Of a stretch of 64,000 nucleotides of DNA, positions 43,941 to 52,183 are shown piece by piece; positions within the stretch are counted from its first letter, which is position 1; each line of letters begins with the position of its first letter. A program made the translations under genes and the position numbers. The stretch lies in the NCBI GenBank assembly GCA_965207595.1, contig CBDBMW010000013.1, forward strand, positions 1,116,001 to 1,180,000. Direction: 5' to 3'. The DNA is from JAGWAJ01 sp026707615. Its GTDB lineage: Bacteria > Acidobacteriota > Vicinamibacteria > Vicinamibacterales > UBA8438. The notes under the pieces are model-generated. The model saw nothing but the letters and a program-made list of their open reading frames with translations. It had not been told where the DNA came from and ran no database searches.

Positions 43941-44399
43941 ATGTCCAAGGCCCTGAGAATCGTCCTCACCGCGGGGGCGCTGTCGGTGGCGTTCGCCGGT
44001 CTCGTCTGGACGACGATGCAGGACGGAACGCAGTTCTACATGGAGGTCGAGGAAGTCGTGGCCGACCCGGAGGCGTGGGACGGCAAGGCGCTTCAGGTGC
44101 ACGGCTACGCGGCCAACGTCCTGCGGCATCCCCGCAGCCTGGACTGGCGCTTCGAGATTACGGACAGCGTCGAGAACCGCGTCCATTCCATCCAGGCGGT
44201 CTACAACGGCATCGTGCCCGACACGTTCGACAACCACGCCGAGGTGGTGGCGACCGGCCGGCTCGACGGCGACGTCTTCTACGTCGACCGGGACGGCATC
44301 ATGGCGAAGTGCCCCTCGAAGTACGAGGAGCAGCCGTCGGTCGGCGACAGCGCACGCACCGGAGGGTACGTCTCGGCCACGGACCGCGCCGACAACTGA
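43941..44399 (+). CDS. ccmE: Cytochrome c maturation heme chaperone CcmE (Cys-type)
   Basis: 152 residues; ATG 43941 with AAAGGA upstream. One N-terminal membrane helix (VLTAGALSVAFAGLVW), then the OB-fold (YMEVEEVVADPEAWDGKALQ, LQVHGYAANVL, YNGIVPDTFDNHAEVVATG). The heme-attachment position, normally His in HxxxY, is a cysteine here: AKCPSKYEE. CxxxY-type CcmE proteins are known from some bacteria and archaea, so this is a functional variant rather than a defect. It carries heme covalently in the periplasm and passes it to CcmF. First gene of the ccm cluster. Confidence 0.9.
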   Translation: MSKALRIVLTAGALSVAFAGLVWTTMQDGTQFYMEVEEVVADPEAWDGKALQVHGYAANVLRHPRSLDWRFEITDSVENRVHSIQAVYNGIVPDTFDNHAEVVATGRLDGDVFYVDRDGIMAKCPSKYEEQPSVGDSARTGGYVSATDRADN

Positions 44400-44417
44400 C
44401 GCCCGGCGCCGGGCGTC
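44398..44417. other. 20-bp perfect palindrome between ccmE and ccmF
   Basis: GACGCCCGGC followed by its exact reverse complement, beginning at the ccmE stop codon. It can form an 8-bp stem with a 4-base loop in RNA. It could attenuate or stabilise the transcript; there is no T-tract, so a full terminator is doubtful. Confidence 0.4.
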
Positions 44418-44474
44418 GCCTCCACGGACCTCGACCAGCAGGGCCGCACCCTCCGTCGCGGCCGGGCAAGGCGT

Positions 44475-47066
44475 ATGGCCACACTAGGAACCTACACGCT
44501 GCTGGCGGCCTTCGTCGCCTGCGCCTACGCGGCGGCCGCCTGCGTGGCGGGCGCCCGCCGGCGCGTCACGCGGCTCGTCGAGAGCGGCATCGGAGCCTTC
44601 TATCTCGTCACCGCGCTGATGACGCTGGCGTCGGCCATCATGGTGCGCGCCTTCGTCACGCACGACTACAGCATCCGCTACGTCGATCGCTACTCCGACT
44701 CCGTCCAGCCGCTCTTCTACAGGCTGACGTCGTACTGGGGCGGCCTCGACGGGTCCATCATGTTCTGGGTGTTCCTGCTCTCGGTGTTCGGGGCGATCGC
44801 CGTCCGGAGCAACCGCGAGCGGCACCGGGAGCTGGTGCCGTACGTCGTGGCGACCGTGGCCGTCGTCCAGATGTTCTTCCTGTTCATCATGGTGGTGAAC
44901 AAGAACCCGTTCGCCACCTACCTGCTCGAGGCGCCGGAGGACGGCCGCGGCCTCAACCCGCTGCTCCAGAACCCCTACATGGTCATTCACCCGCCCTCGC
45001 TCTACACGGGGCTGGTGGCGATGACGATCCCGTTCGCCTTCGGGATGGCGGCCCTCATCACCGGCTACCTCGACGACTCGTGGCTTCGGGCGGTGCGCCG
45101 CTGGACGATGTTCTCCTGGTTCTTCCTCTCGCTCGGCCTGACGCTGGGGATGATCTGGGCCTACGAGGAGCTCGGCTGGGGCGGCTGGTGGGGCTGGGAT
45201 CCGGTCGAGAACGCGGGCGCGCTGCCGTGGTTCCCGGCCACCGCGTTCCTGCACTCCGTCATGGTGCAGGAACGGCGCAGCATGCTGCGCGTCTGGAACA
45301 TCTCGCTGGTCATCCTCGCGTTCGTGCTCACGCTGTTCGCCACCGCGATGACCCGCACCGGCATCGTGCAGTCGGTCCACGCCTTCGGCGAGGACCCCGA
45401 GCTGGCGATGATGTTCGGCATCTTCATCGCCGCCGTCGTCGCGGTCAGCTTCGGACTCGTGATCTACCGGCTGCCGCTGCTGCGCGCGCGCAACGAGCTG
45501 GAATCGTGGGCGTCGCGCGAGGCGGCCTTCCTGGTCAACAACTGGATCCTGCTCTTCTCGGCGTTCTTCATCCTGTTCGCCACGATGTTCCCGACGCTCA
45601 GCGAGGCCGTGACCGGGCAGCGGATCACCGTCGGGCCGCCGTTCTTCAACAAGTGGATGATCCCGATCGGCCTCGCCCTGCTGCTGCTGACGGGGATCGG
45701 TCCGTTGCTGGCCTGGCGGAAGTCCACGCTCGTCAACCTGCGCGACCAGTTCCTCTGGCCCGCCGGGCTGGCCGTCGGCACCGCCGGCATCCTCTACGCA
45801 CTCGGGTTCCGCGTCTGGGTGTCGGGCCTCTGCTTCGCGCTCTGCGCCTTCGTCGTCGGCACGGTGGGACAGGAGTTCGTGCGCGGCGCGGTCGTTCGCC
45901 GCGGCGTCACCGGCACGGATCTCGCCACCGCGATGATCGGCCTCGTCATGCGGTCGCGGCGGCGCTACGGCGGGTACGTGGTCCATCTGGGCATCGTGCT
46001 GATGATGCTCGGCTTCGCGGGGGCCGGCTACCGGCAGACCGAGCAGGTCCTGCTGACGCCGGGCGAGGACGTCGAGGTGGGCCGCTTCGCGGTGCAGCTG
46101 GATCGGCTGAGCATCACCGACGACGGGCGCAAGGAGATGCACACCGCGCACGTCACCGTGTTCGAGGACGGCCGCGAGGTCGGCAACCTCTACCCCGGCC
46201 GCTGGTTCTACCGCAAGCACGAGGCGGAGCCGACCACCGAGGTGGCGATGCGCCGCACCCTGGCCGAGGACATCTACGTCGTCCTGGCCGCGTACGACAT
46301 GGCCGATCAGTCGGCCAGCTTCCAGGTGACGGTCAATCCGCTCGTCAACTGGATCTGGCTCGGGTTCGCCCTGCTGGCCCTCGGGACGGGCATCGCGCTG
46401 CTGCCGGAGAGCCGCTTCGCGTTCCTGGCCGCGCGCGCACCGACCGATGCCGGCGGCGCGGCCCCGGCCGGAGGGCCGGTCGCCTCGGGCGCCGCGTCGG
46501 TGGCGCTGGTCCTGGGGCTGACGGTGGGTCTCGTCCTGCTGCTGGCCCTCGCCGCCGCTGCGGCCCCGGCCGCGGGGCAGGCAGGGCCGCCGCCGGAGTC
46601 CTTCACGGCGACGACGCCGCTCGAGGCCGAGCTGCAGCGGGAGCTCGTCTGCACCTGCGGCGACTGCCCGCACTACACCCTCGCCGACTGCCGCTGCTCT
46701 TCCCCCCCCCGCTGGATCGCGCGCGCGGACGGCTCGCAGCAGCTCGTCGCGGCGGGGGCCGAGTACATGCGGGGCCAGCTCCGGGAGCAGATCGAGGCGG
46801 GGCGCGACCGCCGCCAGATCCTCGACTACTTCATCGCGACCTACGGCAGCCAGGAGCCGCTCGGGGCTCCGCTCGACGAGGGGTTCAACCGCCTGGCGTG
46901 GCTCCTGCCGTACCTCATCGGCGCCGGTTGCCTGGTCGGCGTCGGGTCGCTGGCCGTTCGCTGGTCACGCCGGGACGCGCCCGCCGAAGAGGCGGCGTCA
47001 CTGCCCGAGGCGGAAGACGCCGAGCTCGATGCGCGCCTGGACGATGAGCTCCGAGACCTCGACTGA
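44475..47066 (+). CDS. ccmF: CcmF-CcmH fusion (cytochrome c heme lyase)
   Basis: 863 residues. Residues 1-~660 are CcmF: multiple membrane helices, the heme-handling WWD motif WGGWWGWDPVENAGAL, PLLQNPYMVIHPPSLYTG, and the periplasmic domain before the last helix (GYRQTEQVLLTPGEDVEVGR). After another helix (~675-700) comes a CcmH-like domain: LEAELQRELVCTCGDC, then LREQIEAGRDRRQILDYFIA and TYGSQEPLGAP, ending in a helix and an acidic tail. The usual LRCxxCxxxxI motif is altered (VCTCGDCPHYTLADCRC, with five cysteines). Fusing apocytochrome reduction (CcmH) to heme ligation (CcmF) in one chain is unusual. It overlaps the next gene by 23 bases. Confidence 0.92.
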   Translation: MATLGTYTLLAAFVACAYAAAACVAGARRRVTRLVESGIGAFYLVTALMTLASAIMVRAFVTHDYSIRYVDRYSDSVQPLFYRLTSYWGGLDGSIMFWVFLLSVFGAIAVRSNRERHRELVPYVVATVAVVQMFFLFIMVVNKNPFATYLLEAPEDGRGLNPLLQNPYMVIHPPSLYTGLVAMTIPFAFGMAALITGYLDDSWLRAVRRWTMFSWFFLSLGLTLGMIWAYEELGWGGWWGWDPVENAGALPWFPATAFLHSVMVQERRSMLRVWNISLVILAFVLTLFATAMTRTGIVQSVHAFGEDPELAMMFGIFIAAVVAVSFGLVIYRLPLLRARNELESWASREAAFLVNNWILLFSAFFILFATMFPTLSEAVTGQRITVGPPFFNKWMIPIGLALLLLTGIGPLLAWRKSTLVNLRDQFLWPAGLAVGTAGILYALGFRVWVSGLCFALCAFVVGTVGQEFVRGAVVRRGVTGTDLATAMIGLVMRSRRRYGGYVVHLGIVLMMLGFAGAGYRQTEQVLLTPGEDVEVGRFAVQLDRLSITDDGRKEMHTAHVTVFEDGREVGNLYPGRWFYRKHEAEPTTEVAMRRTLAEDIYVVLAAYDMADQSASFQVTVNPLVNWIWLGFALLALGTGIALLPESRFAFLAARAPTDAGGAAPAGGPVASGAASVALVLGLTVGLVLLLALAAAAAPAAGQAGPPPESFTATTPLEAELQRELVCTCGDCPHYTLADCRCSSPPRWIARADGSQQLVAAGAEYMRGQLREQIEAGRDRRQILDYFIATYGSQEPLGAPLDEGFNRLAWLLPYLIGAGCLVGVGSLAVRWSRRDAPAEEAASLPEAEDAELDARLDDELRDLD

Positions 47067-47664
47067 CGGCGGCTCGTTCCGTCCCTGGCACTTCTTCGCC
47101 CTCGCCGGTCTGGCCGGCGCGACCGCCGCCGTGTACTACGCCACGCCTCCCGACGCGGCGGCCCTCGTCCTGCTGGTGGCCGTCGTCGGCTCCGTCGCCT
47201 ACGTGGGCTACGCCGCGTGCGGCCTCTTCCTGCCCCTCGTCACGTCCCGGCCCGCGGACCGCACGGAGATGGTCGGCGGGCGCACGCGGGCGGCCCTCGA
47301 CCGCGAGAAGACGCTCGTCCTGCGCTCGATCAAGGAGCTCGAGTTCGATCGCGCGATGGGCAAGGTGTCCGACGCGGACTTCCACGAGATGGGCACGCGC
47401 CTGCGGGCGCGGGCCAAGCGGCTGCTGCAGCAGCTCGACGTCGAGGGGGCCGGCTACCGCGACCGGATCGAGCGGGAGCTGGCCGCGCGCCTGGCGGAGG
47501 CCGACGTCCCGCGCCCCATCGCACCGGCCCGCCGCGCCTGCGCCCGGTGCGGGACGAGCAACGAGCCGGACGCGAAGTTCTGCAAGGGCTGCGGCGCGAG
47601 CCTGAGCGGCGAGCCCGCCGGCCCCTCCACGCCGCCCCCATCCCTGTCCGTGGCCCAGCCGTGA
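47044..47664 (+). CDS. CcmI-like membrane protein with zinc ribbon
   Basis: A 206-residue protein from ATG 47044, inside the end of ccmF. Two N-terminal membrane helices (FFALAGLAGATAAVYYA; AALVLLVAVVGSVAYVGYAA), a helical segment typical of CcmI-type N-termini in this setting (LRSIKELEFDRAMGKVSD, GTRLRARAKRLLQQL) and a C-terminal zinc ribbon (CARCG and FCKGCG). Located between CcmF-CcmH and CcmA, it probably takes part in apocytochrome handling. The zinc ribbon would be cytoplasmic. Confidence 0.65.
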   Translation: MSSETSTDGGSFRPWHFFALAGLAGATAAVYYATPPDAAALVLLVAVVGSVAYVGYAACGLFLPLVTSRPADRTEMVGGRTRAALDREKTLVLRSIKELEFDRAMGKVSDADFHEMGTRLRARAKRLLQQLDVEGAGYRDRIERELAARLAEADVPRPIAPARRACARCGTSNEPDAKFCKGCGASLSGEPAGPSTPPPSLSVAQP

Positions 47665-48959
47665 CCTGCGATTCCCACTCCGCCCGGCGTGCTTCGCGGT
47701 CGGCGGCGGTCCGCGCGGCCGCCGCCTGCGGCGCGTTGCTCATCCTCGCGGCAGCGGTGGCGCCTGCCTCGGCCCAACCCGATCCGCGGCAGATGTCCGG
47801 CATCCCGCTCCCGGACCCGAGCCTGCCGGCCGGGACGGTTTCGGTGCGCGTCATCCGCGGGCAGATGACGAACAACGTCCCGGGCCAGCCCGTGGAGCTC
47901 CGGATCGGAGACGCGGTGGAGGTGGTCGCCACCGACGCCGACGGGCGGGCCACGTTCGTTGCGCTCGCCCCGGGGGCGACCGCGACCGCCGCAACGGACC
48001 TGGACGGCGTGCGCCTCGAGTCGCAGCCGTTCGCCGTGCCGGCGAGCGGCGGTACCAGGCTCCTGCTCGTCGGCTCGAGCGGCGGGGGAGCGGACCCGGC
48101 CGCCGAGGTCGAAGCGGGCGACGTCACGTTCGGGCCCGACTCGCGGCTCGCGGTCGAGCTGGGCGAGGAGTCGCTCACGGTCTTCTACTACCTGGACGTC
48201 CTGAATGCCGGCGGGGCTCCGGTCGACCCCGGAGAGCCGATCCGGCTCACCCTGCCGGCGGGCGCGCAGGGTGCGACCGCGCTGGGCGAGTCCGCCCCGA
48301 GCACGCGCATCGAAGGGGCCATCGTCTCGCTTCCCGGGCCCTACCGGCCCGGGGTCACGCCGTTGCGCGTAGCCTTCGCCCTGCCCTACTCGGGCGACCG
48401 CCAGGCGCTCGCACAGCCGCTGCCGGTCGACCTCGAGGGCCTGCTGCTGGTCGTGGAGAAGCGGGGCGAGATGAACGTCGCATCGGACCAGATCTCGCGC
48501 CGCGCCGACATGGGCCCGGACACCATCGGGGGCGATACGACATACATCTTCGGCGCCGGACCGCGCGTGCCGGCCGGCACGCCCGTGGCGTTCGAGATCA
48601 GCGGTCTGCCGCACCACAGCCGGACGCCGTCGACGCTCGCCCTCGCCCTGGCCGGGATGATGCTGTTCGCGGGCGTGTGGGGTGCGGCGGGCACCACCGC
48701 GGACCAATCCGGCGAGCGCCGGCGACGCCTCGAGGCCCGGAAGGACAAGCTCTTCCGCGACCTCGTCACGCTGGAGCGCCAGCGGGGCGCCGGACGCATC
48801 GGAGCCACGAAGTACGCTTCCCGCCGCCGCACGCTGGTGGCGGCGCTCGAGGGCGTCTACCGCGAGCTGGACGCCGATCTCGCCCCCGTCGTGCTCAGCC
48901 CGCCGCGCCGGCTCGGCAAGCGTCCGGCGCCGGCCGGATCGTCGGGCGCCGCCGGATGA
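47661..48959 (+). CDS. Exported protein of the ccm cluster, unknown function
   Basis: 432 residues from GTG 47661, overlapping the preceding stop (GTGA). Signal peptide (AACGALLILAAAVAPASAQ). An N-terminal carboxypeptidase-regulatory-like beta domain (PAGTVSVRVIRGQMTNNVP, DAVEVVATDADGRATFVAL), a second beta domain (FYYLDVLNAGGAPVDPGEPI), a membrane helix near residue 335 (STLALALAGMMLFAGVWGA) and a cytoplasmic coiled-coil end (RRLEARKDKLFRDLVTLERQ). That end resembles the helical segment of the CcmI-like protein before it. Not assigned to a named family; its place in the operon suggests an accessory maturation role. Confidence 0.65.
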   Translation: MTCDSHSARRASRSAAVRAAAACGALLILAAAVAPASAQPDPRQMSGIPLPDPSLPAGTVSVRVIRGQMTNNVPGQPVELRIGDAVEVVATDADGRATFVALAPGATATAATDLDGVRLESQPFAVPASGGTRLLLVGSSGGGADPAAEVEAGDVTFGPDSRLAVELGEESLTVFYYLDVLNAGGAPVDPGEPIRLTLPAGAQGATALGESAPSTRIEGAIVSLPGPYRPGVTPLRVAFALPYSGDRQALAQPLPVDLEGLLLVVEKRGEMNVASDQISRRADMGPDTIGGDTTYIFGAGPRVPAGTPVAFEISGLPHHSRTPSTLALALAGMMLFAGVWGAAGTTADQSGERRRRLEARKDKLFRDLVTLERQRGAGRIGATKYASRRRTLVAALEGVYRELDADLAPVVLSPPRRLGKRPAPAGSSGAAG

Positions 48960-49684
48960 GCGCCACGCCGGCCGCAGACGACCCGTTCGACTTCGAGCAG
49001 GTCACGGTCAGCAACGTCTCCCGCCACTACGGCCGCCGCCGGGCGTTGACGCGCGTCTCGCTGACCCTGCGCCGCGGAGAGGTCGTCGGCCTGCTCGGGC
49101 CGAACGGTGCCGGGAAGTCGACGCTGCTCGGCCTGCTCGCCTCCCTGATCGCCCCGTCGGCGGGGACGGTGCGCTACGGCGATCGCACCGCCGACGCGGC
49201 CGGGGCCCTTCTCAGAGGTCGCCTGGGGCTCCTCTCGCACGAGCTCCGCCTGTATCCGGAGTTGACGGCGCGCGAGAACCTCGACTTCTTCGCGGGGCTC
49301 TACGGCCTGCCCGACGCGGCGGCCCGCGTGTCGGCGGCGCTGGAACGCGCCCGCCTGGCCGACCGCGCCGGGGATGCCGTGCAGGGTTTCTCGCGCGGGA
49401 TGCGGCAGCGGCTGGCGCTGGAGCGCACGCTGCTCCACGACCCCCGGCTGGTGCTGCTCGACGAGCCGTTCACGGGGCTCGACGAGGGCTCCTGCCGCGC
49501 TCTGGCGTCCCGGCTGCGCGATCTGCGCTCCGCCCGGCGCATGGTCCTCGTCGCGACGCACGACCTCGACCTCATCGACGGACTCGTCGACCGCGCCGTC
49601 CTGCTGCGCCGGGGGCGCGTCGGCACGCTGGCGGAGACGGGCGGCACGCTGCGCGAGCGCTACCGCGCGGCGCTCGCCGAGTGA
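48956..49684 (+). CDS. ccmA: Heme exporter ATP-binding protein CcmA
   Basis: 242 residues, ATGA overlap with the previous gene. Complete ABC ATPase: Walker A LLGPNGAGKSTLL, Q-loop region LGLLSHELRLYPELTA, signature FSRGMRQRLALERTLL (a variant of LSGGQ), Walker B LVLLDEPFTGLD and the H-loop VATHDLDL. Works with CcmB and CcmC to release holo-CcmE for heme delivery. Confidence 0.94.
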   Translation: MSATPAADDPFDFEQVTVSNVSRHYGRRRALTRVSLTLRRGEVVGLLGPNGAGKSTLLGLLASLIAPSAGTVRYGDRTADAAGALLRGRLGLLSHELRLYPELTARENLDFFAGLYGLPDAAARVSAALERARLADRAGDAVQGFSRGMRQRLALERTLLHDPRLVLLDEPFTGLDEGSCRALASRLRDLRSARRMVLVATHDLDLIDGLVDRAVLLRRGRVGTLAETGGTLRERYRAALAE

Positions 49685-49687
49685 GCC

Positions 49688-50371
49688 ATGGGCGAGTTCT
49701 GCCGCATCGCGTGGCTCGTGATGCGCAAGGACCTGCGGGTCGAGGTCCGCAGCCGGGAGCTGGTCTACACGACCGTCTTCTTCGCGACGTCGTGCGTGCT
49801 CGTCTTCTCGTTCGCGTTCGTGCGCGAGGGGCGGCCGCTGGCCGGGGTCGAGGCCGGCATCGTGTGGGTGGCGCTCGCCTATGCGGGCCAGCTCGCCCTC
49901 GGACGCGCGTTCGAGCGGGAGCTGGGGCAGGACGCGCTGCGCGCGCTGCTCCTGGCGCCGGTGGAGCGGTCGGCGATCTTCGTCGGCAAGCTGCTGGGCA
50001 TCGTGCTGCTGATGGCCATCGTCGAGGTGGTGGTGGTCTTCCTCGTCACGCTCTTCTTCTCCTCCGCCCTGCTCGAGCAGGCGTTCTGGCTGGCCGCGCT
50101 CCTCGTCGCGGCCACCGTCGGCTTCGCCGCCGTGGGGACGCTCTTCGCGGCGATGCTGGCGCGCAGCCAGAGCCGCGCCGTGCTGCTGCCCGTGCTGCTC
50201 TACCCGGTCACGATCCCCGTGCTCGTGGCCGGCGTGAGCGGCACCATCGCGCTCCTGGCGGCAGAGCCGAACCTCGATCAGGCCCGCTTCTGGCTGGCGC
50301 TGATCGCCTTCTTCGACGTCGTGTTCCTGACCCTCACGCTTTGGACATTCGAGCCGCTCATGGCAGAATGA
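49688..50371 (+). CDS. ccmB: Heme exporter membrane protein CcmB
   Basis: 227 residues, three bases after ccmA. Six membrane helices expected; typical start WLVMRKDLRVEVRSRELVYTT, AFERELGQDALRALLLAPVE and the C-terminal YPVTIPVLVAGV. Permease of the CcmAB(C) complex. Its stop overlaps the ccmC start (ATGA). Confidence 0.93.
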   Translation: MGEFCRIAWLVMRKDLRVEVRSRELVYTTVFFATSCVLVFSFAFVREGRPLAGVEAGIVWVALAYAGQLALGRAFERELGQDALRALLLAPVERSAIFVGKLLGIVLLMAIVEVVVVFLVTLFFSSALLEQAFWLAALLVAATVGFAAVGTLFAAMLARSQSRAVLLPVLLYPVTIPVLVAGVSGTIALLAAEPNLDQARFWLALIAFFDVVFLTLTLWTFEPLMAE

Positions 50372-51039
50372 TCCGCATGCGCAACCGTTCGCAGACGATC
50401 TGGTTCGCGGCGGCGGTGCTCCTGTTCGCGACCGCGCCCCTGCTGATCGCCAGGGCTCCGAACGAGGCCACCATGGGCCTCGTCGCGAAGATCTTCTACT
50501 TCCACGTCCCGGCCTGGTTCGTGATGTTCGCGGCGGTGTTCGTGTGCGGAATCGCGAGCGCCGTCTACCTGTTCACGGAGCGGGCGCGGGCGGATCGCCT
50601 GGCGGTGTCGGCGGCCGAGCTCGCGGTGCTCTTCGGTCTGATGGGACTGACGACCGGGCCGCTCTGGGGCCGGGTGTCGTGGGGCGTGTGGTGGCAGTGG
50701 GACGTCCGGCTGACGACCGCGCTGATCCTCGAGCTCACGTTCATCGCCTACCTGCTGCTGCGGCGCTACGGCGGCCCGGGCTCCGAGAAGCTCTCGGCCG
50801 GACTGGCGCTGTTCGGCATGGCCAACGTGCCGTTCGTCTACGTGTCGGTCAACTTCTGGCGCACCATCCATCCCGAGAACACCGTCGTGCCGACGCTGGA
50901 GATGCCGATGGCCGGCCCCTTCTGGTGGTGCGTGGCGGCCTACTTCGCCCTGTTCCTCGTCATGCTGGACGGACGGCGGCGACTGGAGGAGCAGCGTGCG
51001 GCGGTCGACAGGCTGCGGTTGGCGTATGACGACGACTGA
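50368..51039 (+). CDS. ccmC: Heme-handling protein CcmC
   Basis: 223 residues, ATG 50368 overlapping the ccmB stop. Six helices, with the tryptophan-rich motif WGVWWQWDVRLTTALIL and histidines KIFYFHVPAWF and FWRTIHPENTVV that hold heme for transfer to CcmE. The order ccmA-ccmB-ccmC is standard. Confidence 0.94.
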   Translation: MIRMRNRSQTIWFAAAVLLFATAPLLIARAPNEATMGLVAKIFYFHVPAWFVMFAAVFVCGIASAVYLFTERARADRLAVSAAELAVLFGLMGLTTGPLWGRVSWGVWWQWDVRLTTALILELTFIAYLLLRRYGGPGSEKLSAGLALFGMANVPFVYVSVNFWRTIHPENTVVPTLEMPMAGPFWWCVAAYFALFLVMLDGRRRLEEQRAAVDRLRLAYDDD

Positions 51040-51406
51040 CGGATTGCACGCGCGCCGGGAGGGTGCCGCTCGCCCCGGGGGGACGTCGGCGGACCGACGC
51101 GGCGTCGGCTGGATCCTGCTGGGCGCGATGCTGGCCGCCGCGCTGGCGGCCGGCGGAGTGCCGCTCGCCGCCGCCGGGCTGCAGCCGTCGCAGCCGCCGA
51201 TCGAGGAGTTCGTGCCGATCGACCAGTTGCCGGAAGAGGACCGGCTGCCCGCGGCGCCCTTCCTCATCGCGGCGTACTCGATCGTGTGGATCCTGGCGTT
51301 CGGCTACTTCTGGTCCCTGGCGCGCCGCCAGGAGGCGGTGGAGCGCGATCTCGCCGGACTGGCCCGGCGCGTCGGCGACGGTGGCGGCGACGAGGAGAAA
51401 CCGTAG
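51026..51406 (+). CDS. ccmD: CcmD-like small membrane protein
   Basis: 126 residues. An N-terminal helix (GWILLGAMLAAALAAGG), a short periplasmic loop, then the CcmD-like segment AAPFLIAAYSIVWILAFGYF followed by a charged cytoplasmic end (SLARRQEAVERDL). CcmD helps release holo-CcmE. It overlaps the ccmC end by 14 bases. Longer than classical CcmD (~60 residues) because of the extra N-terminal helix, and assigned by position as much as by sequence. Confidence 0.7.
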   Translation: MTTTDGLHARREGAARPGGTSADRRGVGWILLGAMLAAALAAGGVPLAAAGLQPSQPPIEEFVPIDQLPEEDRLPAAPFLIAAYSIVWILAFGYFWSLARRQEAVERDLAGLARRVGDGGGDEEKP

Positions 51407-51610
51407 ATGTTCGACATGACGGCCGGCCACTTCGTCTTCATCCCGGCCGTGCTGCTCTTCGGGATGGTGATTGGCTGGATCCTCGGCTCGCGCTCGGCGG
51501 CCGACGCCTACGCGGCCGAGTTGCGCCGGCGCGAGGAGCGGGCGGCGCGCAAGGCGCGCGGCACGCGCCCCGCAGCGGTCGAGCGGCCCGCCGTTTCGTC
51601 CCGGGCCTAG
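51407..51610 (+). CDS. Small single-helix membrane protein
   Basis: 67 residues, ATG directly after the ccmD stop. One helix (HFVFIPAVLLFGMVIGWILG) followed by a basic, arginine-rich cytoplasmic tail. Probably the last gene of the ccm operon. Function unknown. Confidence 0.6.
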   Translation: MFDMTAGHFVFIPAVLLFGMVIGWILGSRSAADAYAAELRRREERAARKARGTRPAAVERPAVSSRA

Positions 51611-51656
51611 GAGTCGGCCAAGCGGCCCCGCCATCCCACCGCCGCCTCGTTCCCGT

Positions 51657-52157
51657 CTACGCTCCCAGCCAGTCCATCAGGCGCTCCACCAGGGCGCCCG
51701 CGGGCAGCGAGTCCGCGTCCAGCCGCAGGTGGGCCTGCCGGTAGGCAACCTGCCGGGCGCGGTACAGCCCGTGCAGCGTGTCCCGATTCTTCGCGAGCGG
51801 CCGCCTGCCGTCGGCGGGGAGCCGGGCGATCACGGTCTCGAAGGTCACGTCCAGCCACACGGAGGTCCCGTTCCGGTTAATCGCGGTCCGGTTCGCGGGA
51901 TCCGCGAACGTGCCGCCGCCGGTGGCGACCACGACGTGGCGCAGCGGCAGCAGCTCCTGCACCACCGCCCGCTCGACCGCCCGGAAGCGGTCCTCGCCGT
52001 GCTGCGCGAAGATGTCGGCGACGGTCCGGCGCTCCCGGGCCTCGATGCGCGCGTCGACGTCCTCGACGCGCCAGTCGATGCGCCGCGCCAGGGCCTCGGC
52101 CACCGTCGACTTGCCCGCGGCCATGAAGCCGACCAGGAAGATCTTGTCGGTCCGCAC
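51657..52157 (-). CDS. aroK: Shikimate kinase
   Basis: About 166 residues from GTG 52157. Walker A FMAAGKSTVAEAL (variant of GxxGxGKST), the shikimate-binding DVDARIEARERRTVADIF with GEDRFRAVE, GGGTFADPANR and the lid region DGRRPLAKNRDTLHGLYRAR. Phosphorylates shikimate in the chorismate pathway. It lies 26 bases after aroA (EPSP synthase) on the same strand, the next enzyme of the pathway. Confidence 0.92.
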   Translation of the reverse strand: MRTDKIFLVGFMAAGKSTVAEALARRIDWRVEDVDARIEARERRTVADIFAQHGEDRFRAVERAVVQELLPLRHVVVATGGGTFADPANRTAINRNGTSVWLDVTFETVIARLPADGRRPLAKNRDTLHGLYRARQVAYRQAHLRLDADSLPAGALVERLMDWLGA

Positions 52158-52183
52158 GATGACGTCCCGCGCCGGGCGGCGCG

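Noticed and set aside
43097..47047. A plus-strand open frame of about 1300 codons overlapping maf, ccmE and ccmF
   Set aside because: Frame shadow of well-supported genes; composition is Arg/Gly/Ala only and there is no family motif.
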